Below are positions 42,812-50,875 of a DNA stretch of 63,410 bases, one piece after another. The translations under genes were made by a program, and so were the position numbers. The notes beneath the pieces are model-generated. The model had not been told where the DNA came from and searched no databases. It saw nothing but the letters and a program-made list of their open reading frames with translations. This DNA comes from Herbinix sp. (GTDB lineage Bacteria > Bacillota > Clostridia > Lachnospirales > Lachnospiraceae), in NCBI GenBank assembly GCA_029256105.1, contig JAQSYO010000035.1:1-63410 (forward strand), read 5' to 3'. Position 1 is the first letter of the stretch; each line of letters opens with the position of its first letter.

Positions 42812-44047
42812 GTGTTCAAATTAAAATCATATAATGATCAAAACACGGAACAAGCCGTAGATAGGCACGCTTTAATATTTGGTCTTATCTCTGTGTTCCT
42901 TTGTGGAATAGGCTTTACGATCATAGCACCTGTCATTCCATTCTTAGTACAGCCTTATATAAGCAATCCGGGAGAACAAGCTATCGTTGTTACGCTGTTG
43001 ACCTCTGTTTATGCTGTATGTGTTTTTTTTGCAGCCCCCGTACTTGGAGCTTTGAGCGACAAATATGGCCGTCGTCCATTGCTCTTAGTATGCCTTTTGG
43101 GTTCTGCGATCGGGTACTTAGTTTTTGGTATTGGAGGAGCCTTATGGGTACTATTTGTTGGGCGTATAATAGATGGTATAACAGGTGGGACCATAAGCAC
43201 CATCTTCGCATATTTTGCAGACATAACTCCTAAGGAACAGAGAACAAAATACTTTGGGTGGGTGAGTGCGGTTGTAGGCGTAGGCACTGTCATTGGCCCA
43301 ACGCTAGGCGGATTACTTGCCAAGTTTGGTTATTCTGTACCACTGTATTTTGGAGCAATAATAACTTTATTGAATGTTGTTTATGGATTATTTTTCATGC
43401 CTGAGAGCCTTGAAAAGAAAAATAGACTGAAAGAGATTAGCTTTGTAAGGCTGAATCCATTTATACAACTAGCAAACGTACTTTCCACGAAAAACTTAAA
43501 AAGGCTACTTGTCTCAGCGTTCTTACTTTGGATACCTAACGGATCTTTACAGGCGGTTTTTCCACAATTTACAATGGATACTTTCAGTTGGAAGCCTGCA
43601 CTAATCGGACTAATGTTTTCGATTATAGGCTTGCAAGACATTATTTCACAAGGCTTCATAATGCCAAAGCTTTTGTTAAAGCTTGGTGATAAACAGATAG
43701 CAATTATTGGAATGGTTTCGGAGACTATAGGCTACAGTCTTATTGCAGCATCGGCATTGTTCTCATTCTATCCTCTTTTGATCGTTGGAATGTTTATATT
43801 TGGTTTTGGTGATTCGATCTTTGGGCCTTCCTTCAATGGGATGCTCTCCAAGTCTGTCGATTCTAGTGAACAAGGAAGAATTCAAGGGGGTAGCCAATCG
43901 ATTCAGGCTTTAGCAAGAATGATTGGGCCTGTCATTGGAGGTCAAATCTATGTATCCCTTGGTCATGCCGCACCCGCTTTTATGGGTATGATCCTTATAG
44001 CAGCGGCTATACCAATTTTATATAAGAGAACGCAGGTAAGCATGTAA
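42812..44047 (+). CDS. MFS transporter, DHA1 (TetA/MdtG-like) drug-exporter type
   Basis: This 411-residue protein has about 12 transmembrane segments. Motif A GALSDKYGRRP stands between TM2 and TM3, RIIDGITGGTI is the motif B region, and motif C-like GVGTVIGPTLGG is in TM5, typical of proton-driven drug exporters of the TetA/MdtG branch. The start is GTG 42812, seven bases after GAGAGGAG. It is preceded by a strong promoter with an inverted-repeat operator and by a MarR gene, so it is likely repressed by MarR and induced by a toxic compound. The substrate is unknown. Confidence 0.9.
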   Translation: MFKLKSYNDQNTEQAVDRHALIFGLISVFLCGIGFTIIAPVIPFLVQPYISNPGEQAIVVTLLTSVYAVCVFFAAPVLGALSDKYGRRPLLLVCLLGSAIGYLVFGIGGALWVLFVGRIIDGITGGTISTIFAYFADITPKEQRTKYFGWVSAVVGVGTVIGPTLGGLLAKFGYSVPLYFGAIITLLNVVYGLFFMPESLEKKNRLKEISFVRLNPFIQLANVLSTKNLKRLLVSAFLLWIPNGSLQAVFPQFTMDTFSWKPALIGLMFSIIGLQDIISQGFIMPKLLLKLGDKQIAIIGMVSETIGYSLIAASALFSFYPLLIVGMFIFGFGDSIFGPSFNGMLSKSVDSSEQGRIQGGSQSIQALARMIGPVIGGQIYVSLGHAAPAFMGMILIAAAIPILYKRTQVSM

Positions 44048-44172
44048 ACTACTTACTTTTTTGAGATAAGTATCCATTTTCATTTTCAATTATAGGGAGT
44101 TAAGCGCAATTCGGAAAACACATCTACACATCACTTTAGGTCAACTTAACCAGAAGTATGAGGAAAGACCAA

Positions 44173-44212
44173 GGCTAGTATTTTTGCAATTTGCAAAGTG
44201 CTGGCTTTTTTT
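44173..44212 (+). terminator. Terminator after the MFS gene
   Basis: GCTAGTATTTTTGCAA pairs with TTGCAAAGTGCTGGC (G-U pairs and one bulge), and seven Ts follow. It lies about 125 bases after the stop. Confidence 0.65.
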
Positions 44213-44214
44213 AT

Positions 44215-44235
44215 GTGCGCCCAGCATGGGCGCAC
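44215..44235. repeat. GC-rich perfect inverted repeat
   Basis: GTGCGCCC (44215-44222) and GGGCGCAC (44228-44235) pair perfectly around a 5-base loop. It is GC-rich within AT-rich DNA and directly adjoins the preceding terminator's T-run. No coding role is seen. Confidence 0.7.
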
Positions 44236-44423
44236 ATCTTACAGACTGACTTGGAACTGTTTGATTTGCTAGAGCTAATAGATTCTGAACCCCGTTTTTG
44301 ATGCTGGAAAATGAAAGGGTATTTGATACCTATTACAAATATGAATTTTTAATTTATTTCTAATAAAAACCTATTCTTTTATTAAACAAGGTGAGTTATA
44401 ATTACTGGCATGGGAAATAATGG

Positions 44424-44451
44424 TTGACAAAAATGAAGTGTCTATTATACT
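44424..44451 (+). promoter_or_regulatory. Promoter of the ABC export operon leader
   Basis: TTGACA (44424-44429), a 16-bp spacer and TATACT (44446-44451). It gives a leader of about 165-170 nt. Confidence 0.65.
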
Positions 44452-44531
44452 GAAATTGTGTAGGGAAATGAAACACAAATTATGTCACAGAAAGCTCATA
44501 TAGCAAGCTGAAAAAAATAGGTGGGGAATTA

Positions 44532-44583
44532 GGTTGAAGAGGATAATGTTTTCAACCGGCAATAGCACGAGAGCGTGCTTTTT
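44532..44583 (+). promoter_or_regulatory. Attenuator-like hairpins in the ABC operon leader
   Basis: GGTTGAA pairs with TTCAACC (about 44532-44557). A compact terminator follows: AGCACG (44564-44569), AGAG loop, CGTGCT (44574-44579), then Ts to 44583. The terminator sits between promoter and first gene, so some condition must allow read-through. Confidence 0.6.
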
Positions 44584-44627
44584 GCTCAGTATTAAAGATG
44601 CCGTATAGCGTCATCATGGAGGTTAAT

Positions 44628-45404
44628 ATGATTATTTTAAATGACGTAACAAAAGTCTATAAGTTATCCAAGAAGCAAATGATGGTTCAGAAGACGAAAA
44701 AGAACATGAAAAAAGCGGTGGAACATCTTTCGCTAACTGCAAAGCCTGGAGAAATCTACGGACTACTCGGACCCAATGGTGCAGGTAAGACAACAGCATT
44801 ACGCTGCATTGCAACACTGTTAAAACCGACAAACGGTAGTATAACAGTTAGTGGCTTTGATACAGTAAAGGAATCCGAAAAGGTAAGAAAAAGCATCAGC
44901 TTTTTAACGAATGAAATTAAACTGGATCCTCAATTTTCGCCGAAATATATGTTTAATTTCTTCGGTAGATTACATGGACAGGATGAGAAGACTATTAGTG
45001 AACGACGCGAAAAGTTATTTGATTATTTTGGAATCAAAGAATTTGAGGACAAGAAAATCGAGGAATTATCAACCGGTATGAAACAGAAAGCTTCCATCGC
45101 AGTGAGTTTAGTCCATGATCCTGAGGTAGTAATATTTGATGAGCCTACGAACGGTCTTGATATAGTAACAGCCAGAAATGTAACTGATTATATGCGTTTA
45201 CTCAAAGAAGAAGGGAAAACGGTTATTATATCAACACATATTATGTCTGAGGCGGAGAAGCTCTGTGACCGAATCGGCATTATTATCAATGGCGTTAAGG
45301 TAATAGAAGGCACATTGTCTGAGATCTTAACGGAAACCAAATCAGAGGAATTGGAAGACGCTTTCTTTGAACTTTACAAAGAGCATAATAAGGAGGAAGC
45401 ATAA
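44628..45404 (+). CDS. ABC transporter ATP-binding protein (NatA-like export type)
   Basis: This 258-residue ATPase has Walker A LGPNGAGKTTALRC, the signature LSTGMKQKASIAV, Walker B VVIFDEPTNGLD and the switch His in IISTHIMSEAEKL. This is the single-domain type that pairs with ABC-2 permeases for export, and it most resembles NatA of sodium exporters or antibiotic-resistance pumps. ATG 44628 follows GGAGG by 7 bases; an earlier ATG at 44598 has none. The permease gene begins at the stop codon (1-base overlap). Expression appears to be controlled by an attenuator in the leader. Confidence 0.92.
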   Translation: MIILNDVTKVYKLSKKQMMVQKTKKNMKKAVEHLSLTAKPGEIYGLLGPNGAGKTTALRCIATLLKPTNGSITVSGFDTVKESEKVRKSISFLTNEIKLDPQFSPKYMFNFFGRLHGQDEKTISERREKLFDYFGIKEFEDKKIEELSTGMKQKASIAVSLVHDPEVVIFDEPTNGLDIVTARNVTDYMRLLKEEGKTVIISTHIMSEAEKLCDRIGIIINGVKVIEGTLSEILTETKSEELEDAFFELYKEHNKEEA

Positions 45405-46633
45405 TGATAATGAATGGTACGAAAAACATAATCAAAAAGGAATTAGCAAGAGTCTTTAATGATAAAAAATTAATCTTCAGTCTCTTTATTATGCCTGCAG
45501 TAATGATTGTCGGAATATATTCCTTGATGGGATCTTTAATGAGTAATATGATGAGTGATATTGAAGAACATATTCCTACCGTATATATTCAGAATGCACC
45601 GGAGGATTTGTCGGAGGCAATTACAGCAGCACAGTATAACGGGAACATAGAATATCTAAATGCAACCGATAATACGGATGCTTTAAAGGATGGTATTTTA
45701 AAAGGTACGGTAGATTTATTAGTGGTCTTTGATGAAGAATTCTCCAACACAATCGGAGCCTATCAGGCAGCAGGAGACCCTATTCCGGAGGTTAAGACTT
45801 ATTTTAATTCTGCTGAGGACTATTCTGCAGCAGCAAGAGAGAATTTTGTAAACGGTGTATTAAATACTTATCAGCAATCTGTTATTGCCGGGCGGTTGGG
45901 CAATATGGAACAACTACAGGTATTTTACATCGACAAGGATCCAGTAACCTCTAATATTGTTGACGAGAAAAAGCAAGATGGAAGAATCCTTGGGATGCTG
46001 TTACCCTTCTTGATTAACATTATGCTCTTTGCTGGAGCAATGGGGCTTGGTGTTGACGCAATTACCGGTGAAAAGGAAAGGGGTACCTTGTCAAGTATGT
46101 TGGTATCTCCCATAAAGAGAGGCGAAATCGTATTTGGTAAACTGATATCACTTGCTATCTTATCCAGCATCTCGGCAGCAGTATATGCAATTTCTATCGT
46201 AATTGCAATGCCACTTCTGATGAACGGAATTAGTGGTGGAGAAGTGGGAGGACTTAGCCTTAACTTTTCCCCGGTTGAAATGCTTCAACTCTTAATCATC
46301 ATGATAGTCGTAGTATACCTCTATGTTTCTATGGTTGCATTGGTGGCGGTGCTTGCAAAGACGGCAAAGGAAGCTAATACTTATGTAATGCCCGTATATA
46401 TTCTGGTTATGTTGGGTAGCTTAATGACATATTCCGGAACAGGCGATAGTAAGGTTACGAATTTCTTTATACCAATTTACAATAGTGCAGTTAGTATCCA
46501 AAATTTATTGATGGGTGAACTTACCTGGGCACAATTTGGAGCTACTGTAGGAACCATTGTTGTGTTTGCGACTATTATTACATCGCTCATTACAAGAGCC
46601 TTCAATAGTGAAAAGATAATGTTTAACGCTTAA
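45404..46633 (+). CDS. ABC-2 type permease (NatB-like)
   Basis: This 409-residue membrane protein has one N-terminal transmembrane segment (LIFSLFIMPAVMIVGIYSLM), a large external domain of about 150 residues, and five or six further segments from about residue 200 on. The sequence GVDAITGEKERGTLSSMLVSPIKRGEIVFGK is the NatB/ABC-2 signature. It would form the export channel with the preceding ATPase. The ATG overlaps the ATPase stop; AAGGAGG stands 7-8 bases upstream. The cargo is unknown. Confidence 0.9.
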   Translation: MIMNGTKNIIKKELARVFNDKKLIFSLFIMPAVMIVGIYSLMGSLMSNMMSDIEEHIPTVYIQNAPEDLSEAITAAQYNGNIEYLNATDNTDALKDGILKGTVDLLVVFDEEFSNTIGAYQAAGDPIPEVKTYFNSAEDYSAAARENFVNGVLNTYQQSVIAGRLGNMEQLQVFYIDKDPVTSNIVDEKKQDGRILGMLLPFLINIMLFAGAMGLGVDAITGEKERGTLSSMLVSPIKRGEIVFGKLISLAILSSISAAVYAISIVIAMPLLMNGISGGEVGGLSLNFSPVEMLQLLIIMIVVVYLYVSMVALVAVLAKTAKEANTYVMPVYILVMLGSLMTYSGTGDSKVTNFFIPIYNSAVSIQNLLMGELTWAQFGATVGTIVVFATIITSLITRAFNSEKIMFNA

Positions 46634-46677
46634 TACAGTAGCCTACTCTTCTGTTGAAAGCTTCCGCTTTTATAACG

Positions 46678-46720
46678 ATAGACTGTAACACATGATAATT
46701 GTGCTACAGTCTATTTTTTT
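46678..46720 (+). terminator. Rho-independent terminator of the ABC export operon
   Basis: ATAGACTGTA plus CACA pairs with TGTG plus TACAGTCTAT (one bulge on each side), and a T-run follows to 46720. Confidence 0.82.
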
Positions 46721-46882
46721 GTCCAAAATAGATCGACAAACCAACCTGTTTAGCATAAAGATGGACAACATTACTAAAAATGGGTACTTTACCTAAAGTT
46801 TACATGGAATTAATCAAATCATGTAGGAACGAAACATAGATTTTTTATAAACTTTAATTAGCTGAGAACAAAGGATCTACAT

Positions 46883-47000
46883 AGGGAGGAACTTTCTTCT
46901 GATAGCCGAGGGAGAAAGATACTTCCAAAAATCAAGGGAGGTACTTCTGCTTATAAAACGAGGAGGATAACTTCTCCTAAAAACCCAGGAGGAAGAATAC
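46883..47000 (+). repeat. 26-bp tandem Shine-Dalgarno array in the chemotaxis receptor leader
   Basis: Units start at exactly 46883, 46909, 46935, 46961 and 46987 (26-bp period). They begin AGGGAGG, AGGGAGA, AGGGAGG, AGGAGG and AGGAGG. The first four contain a pyrimidine arm after a short gap (TTTCTTCT, ACTTCC, ACTTCT, ACTTCTCC) that can pair with the purine arm. The fifth unit is the true ribosome site, 8 bases before ATG 47001. The stretch 46721-46882 is AT-rich with no gene seen. Confidence 0.9.
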
Positions 47001-48989
47001 ATGAAGAGTATTAAAACGAAATTAATTATATCTTTTTCAATCTTAATTTTAGTAGTAACGATGGTAATTGGAATCATTTCGTTGGAAAGTGGATATCGTT
47101 CCTTAAAAGGGGATGCACAAAATTCTCTTACATTACTAGCAGAGGATGGAGCAAAGATTACGGAAAGCAGAATTGAAACACTCGTTTCCACACTACATAT
47201 GATTTCTATGAAAAAAGAAATTGTAGATATGGGATGGGAGGTCGATTTGAATATGCTGGAAGAAGAGTTGGGAAAGACGGACTTTCTGGATATCGGGTTT
47301 GTCCTTCCGAACGGATATACTTATTATACGGATGGAACGGTACGGTTAATGAGTGATAGAGCCTATGTACAAGAGGCACTTAAGGGAAATGCCAAAGTAT
47401 CAGATGTCATTATCAGCAGAGTAACCAGAAAACCAGAGATTGAAGTGTGCGTTCCGGTATTACAAGAGGGTGTAATAGTAGGCGCATTGGTGGGACGAAA
47501 GGAAGCAGATTCCTTGGGTCATATAACGGAGGATGCAGGGTATGGTGAGAACGGATTTGCTTATATGTTTAATGGTAGTGGAGTAATGATTGCTCACCCG
47601 GATACAGAGAAGGTAATCAATCGCTATAATCCAATTGAGGAAGCAAAGGATAATCAGGTAGAAAGGTCACTTGCAAATGCAGTTCAAAGAATGCTGAACG
47701 AGAAAGCAGGTACGACAAATTATAAACAAGGAGAAATTTCTTATTATGCCGGATTTGCTCCGATACAAGGAACGGACTGGACTTTTGTTATAACTGCCGA
47801 TGAGAAAGAAGTATTAGCGGCTATTCCGAAGATGGCGCGCAATATCATTACAGTAATGATAATCGTATTCCTAATAAGTATTGGATTGGTCTATGTATTA
47901 GATTATAATATTACAAAGCCTCTAATCGAAATGACGAAACATTCAAAACGAATTGCAGAGCTTGATGTGCGAGATAATTTAGCAGAGGTTTATTTAAATA
48001 AAAAGGATGAAATCGGAACGCTGTCAGGGGCATTTCAGGCTTTAACGATAAAATTGCGAGAAATAATAACAGAAATCACAGAATCCGCGAAGCAAGTTAC
48101 CGATACAGCCCAAGAACTTACAACAACGTCACAACAGTCAGCAAAAGTATCACAGGAAATATCACGAACCGTTGAGGAGATTGCACGGGGTGCTATGGAA
48201 CAAGCAAACACGACAGAGACTGGAGCAGCAAATGCGATCCAACTAGGAAAGATTATTGAAAAAAATAATGAGCATATGTTAAATTTAAATCTTACCTCAA
48301 GTGAAGTTACAGGATTAGTAAATAGCGGTCTGAAGGATATTGATCGATTGTCAATAATGGCTCAGGAAAATAATGGGGCCACAAAGGAAATCTGTGATAT
48401 CATCATTCAAACGAAGAAAAGCTCAGAACAAATTAGCGAAGCCAGTAGACTGATTTCGGATATTGCAAAACAAACCAACCTGGTAGCACTGAATGCCACG
48501 ATTGAGGCAGCGAGAGCAGGGGAGGCAGGTAAGGGCTTTGCAGTTGTTGCAGAAGAGATACAGAGAATGGCAGATCAATCAGCGGAATCTACTAAGTATA
48601 TTGATCATATTATAATGGAACTTCAGAAAAATGTGAAAAGAGCGGTTGAAAGCATGAACCGAATAACTACGGCATCGGAGGAGCAACAAAAAAGTGTTTT
48701 AGCAACAATACAAAAATATAACTCCATTGCATCTTCTATGAAGGTTTCGGAAGAAGCAGTAAATGAATTAAACAGCTCACAAAATGATATGAATTACGTT
48801 AAAAACGAAATTCTTTCTATACTACAATCTCTTTCTGCAGTAGCGGAGCAAAACGCCGCCGGGACACAACAGACTGCCTCAGCTGTGGAGGAACAGTCCA
48901 AATCAGCGAGAGAGATTGCGGATGCCAGTGACAGATTATCAGAATTGGCAAGTAATCTAAGAATGATTACAGTGGAATTTAAACTATAG
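47001..48989 (+). CDS. Methyl-accepting chemotaxis protein (dCache sensor)
   Basis: The protein has 662 residues. TM1 lies at about 7-29, the extracytoplasmic dCache-type double sensor at about 35-275 ([41 protein letters not shown]), TM2 at about 283-305, HAMP at about 307-360 and a long signalling coiled coil to the end. The kinase-contact tip has [35 protein letters not shown], the usual receptor hairpin. It senses an external small molecule and controls the CheA kinase. The gene is alone; its leader is a remarkable 26-bp repeat array. The ligand is unknown; amino acids and organic acids are common for dCache. Confidence 0.94.
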   Translation: MKSIKTKLIISFSILILVVTMVIGIISLESGYRSLKGDAQNSLTLLAEDGAKITESRIETLVSTLHMISMKKEIVDMGWEVDLNMLEEELGKTDFLDIGFVLPNGYTYYTDGTVRLMSDRAYVQEALKGNAKVSDVIISRVTRKPEIEVCVPVLQEGVIVGALVGRKEADSLGHITEDAGYGENGFAYMFNGSGVMIAHPDTEKVINRYNPIEEAKDNQVERSLANAVQRMLNEKAGTTNYKQGEISYYAGFAPIQGTDWTFVITADEKEVLAAIPKMARNIITVMIIVFLISIGLVYVLDYNITKPLIEMTKHSKRIAELDVRDNLAEVYLNKKDEIGTLSGAFQALTIKLREIITEITESAKQVTDTAQELTTTSQQSAKVSQEISRTVEEIARGAMEQANTTETGAANAIQLGKIIEKNNEHMLNLNLTSSEVTGLVNSGLKDIDRLSIMAQENNGATKEICDIIIQTKKSSEQISEASRLISDIAKQTNLVALNATIEAARAGEAGKGFAVVAEEIQRMADQSAESTKYIDHIIMELQKNVKRAVESMNRITTASEEQQKSVLATIQKYNSIASSMKVSEEAVNELNSSQNDMNYVKNEILSILQSLSAVAEQNAAGTQQTASAVEEQSKSAREIADASDRLSELASNLRMITVEFKL

Positions 48990-49056
48990 GGATTTCTTTG
49001 TTCACTTGTAGTAATGCTATTGTATTTGAACGAAGCTACATAATTTTGAGGTCCAA

Positions 49057-49088
49057 CCATATATATTATTAAGATAATATATATGGAG
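49057..49088 (+). promoter_or_regulatory. AT hairpin overlapping the ribosome site of the first subtilase gene
   Basis: CCATATATATTAT (49057-49069) pairs perfectly with ATAATATATATGG (49074-49086) around TAAG. The GG at its end is the first half of the GGAG ribosome site (49085-49088). A degenerate version of the same element (ATATATTAGTAAGATATTAG) lies before the second subtilase gene at about 50842-50861. Confidence 0.6.
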
Positions 49089-49094
49089 TAAACT

Positions 49095-50801
49095 ATGATA
49101 TCGGAAGAAAATAATGCGATAATTAGTGAGGATTATGCTGATTTATTAATCGAATATGGTGGCGATGAAAATGTATTAATGGACTTTCCTAATGCAACTG
49201 TTGTAAAAATAAATTATCTACAGGCGGTGGTTCACGTACCTGTTGAGAATATAACGAATCAAACAATACTAGAACTTGGGTATTCAGCCATGCCGTCTTT
49301 GAATGGCTTGATCAGCCAGGCCAGCTTAGAAGCATCCGGAGTAATTAGAATCCGTAATGTACCGAATTTTAGTCTAAGGGGGCAAGGGGTATTACTTGGC
49401 ATAATTGATACGGGAATAGATTATACCAATCCTATATTTATGAAAGCAGATGGCACAACACGAATAGCATCCATATGGGATCAAAGTATAACAACAGGTC
49501 CAGCGCCGGAAGGGCTTCGATATGGTACAGAATATACAAGTGAACAGATTAATCAGGCATTACAAAGTGAGAATCCCGTTGAAATCGTGCCATCGATGGA
49601 TTCAAACGGTCACGGGACTATGGTCGCAGGTATTGCGGGAGGGACGGAGAATACAGAGAATGACTTTGCTGGAGTTGCTCCGGATTCAGAATTTGTTGTC
49701 GTTAAATTAAAGCCGGCAAAACGTTATTTGAAGCAGTTTTTCAAGGTACCCGAGGAGGCAGTTTGTTATCAATCAAATGATATCCTATTTGCTCTTGTCT
49801 ATTTACTTGATAATGCAATCTCATTACAACGCCCAATGTCAATTTGCATAGCACTTGGTTCCTCGCAGGGCGGACATGATGGAAGGGGGATACTTAGTAA
49901 TTACCTTTCTTTAATCTCCACTTCCCCTGGCATTGCGGTTACTGTTGCAGCCGGTAACGAAGGGAATGCTAGGAGACATTATTATGGTACGATTGACCCT
50001 GTCACAGGCTATGATGTTGTTGAGGTTAATGTAGGTGAAAATGAATTTGGTTTTTCTATGGAATTATGGGGGCAATCTCCAAGTATTTTCTCTATAGATG
50101 TACGCTCTCCTTCGGGAGAATACATACCACGAATTGCAGTTGGGATGGATGAAAATAGAGAAATTTCATTTGTATTTGAAAGTACAATTATTTATGTTGA
50201 TTTTCAAATGGTAGAGGCTCAAACGGGTGACCAATTAATCCTTATGAGATTCGAAAATCCCACTCCGGGAATCTGGCGCTTAAATGTTTATGAGCGTGGA
50301 GATCTTAATCTTGGCTTTCATATTTGGCTTCCGATGGGAAACTTTATCTCGGAGAATACATTTTTTATCAGATCGGATCCTTATACAACTGTTCTTTCTA
50401 TGGGAAATGCAGAAGTGCCAGTAACAGCCAGCGCTTATAACTATGAAGATGATAGTCTATATCTTGATGCAAGTAGGGGAAATAATAGACTTGGAGTAGT
50501 GAAACCAAGTGTTGTAGCACCAGGGGTAAATTTAACTGGCCCCAACTTGGAACAGGGGTTTACAAGCTTTAGTGGAACGAGCACTGCTGCTGCACACACA
50601 GCAGGAGTTGCTGCCATGTTACTTGAATGGGGTATTATTAGAAGAAATCTAACGGGGATGAGTACCGTTGAACTTAAGAAATTTATCATGAGGGGAGCAA
50701 GAAGAGATCCGGATTTACAATTTCCGAACAGGGACTGGGGATATGGAATTTTAGATATATATAACGTTTTCGACAGTTTACGAACAGGTGTTGTAGTTTA
50801 G
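49095..50801 (+). CDS. Subtilisin-like serine protease, Csp-like (catalytic triad present)
   Basis: This 568-residue S8 peptidase has no signal peptide. An N-terminal prodomain-like region spans about 1-85. The catalytic residues are Asp105 (GIIDTGIDY), His173 (NGHGTMVAG) and Ser496 (FSGTSTAAAHTAG). A large insertion between His and Ser (about 300-450, the jelly-roll type region with ELWGQSPSIFSIDVRSPSGEYIPRI) matches the Csp proteases of clostridia. In those bacteria Csp proteins sit in the spore and process the cortex hydrolase precursor SleC when germinants are sensed. The neighbouring paralogue lacks the serine. The ATG is 6 bases after GGAG. Confidence 0.9.
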   Translation: MISEENNAIISEDYADLLIEYGGDENVLMDFPNATVVKINYLQAVVHVPVENITNQTILELGYSAMPSLNGLISQASLEASGVIRIRNVPNFSLRGQGVLLGIIDTGIDYTNPIFMKADGTTRIASIWDQSITTGPAPEGLRYGTEYTSEQINQALQSENPVEIVPSMDSNGHGTMVAGIAGGTENTENDFAGVAPDSEFVVVKLKPAKRYLKQFFKVPEEAVCYQSNDILFALVYLLDNAISLQRPMSICIALGSSQGGHDGRGILSNYLSLISTSPGIAVTVAAGNEGNARRHYYGTIDPVTGYDVVEVNVGENEFGFSMELWGQSPSIFSIDVRSPSGEYIPRIAVGMDENREISFVFESTIIYVDFQMVEAQTGDQLILMRFENPTPGIWRLNVYERGDLNLGFHIWLPMGNFISENTFFIRSDPYTTVLSMGNAEVPVTASAYNYEDDSLYLDASRGNNRLGVVKPSVVAPGVNLTGPNLEQGFTSFSGTSTAAAHTAGVAAMLLEWGIIRRNLTGMSTVELKKFIMRGARRDPDLQFPNRDWGYGILDIYNVFDSLRTGVVV

Positions 50802-50875
50802 GAAATCTTTGTTTTTATTACATAATCTCATATCCCACAAATATATATTAGTAAGATATTAGATAGAGGTAGGGT

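Noticed and set aside
44460..44600. T-box leader before the ABC operon
   Set aside because: The conserved T-box sequence (GGTGGNACCGCG type) and specifier stem are missing, though a terminator is present.
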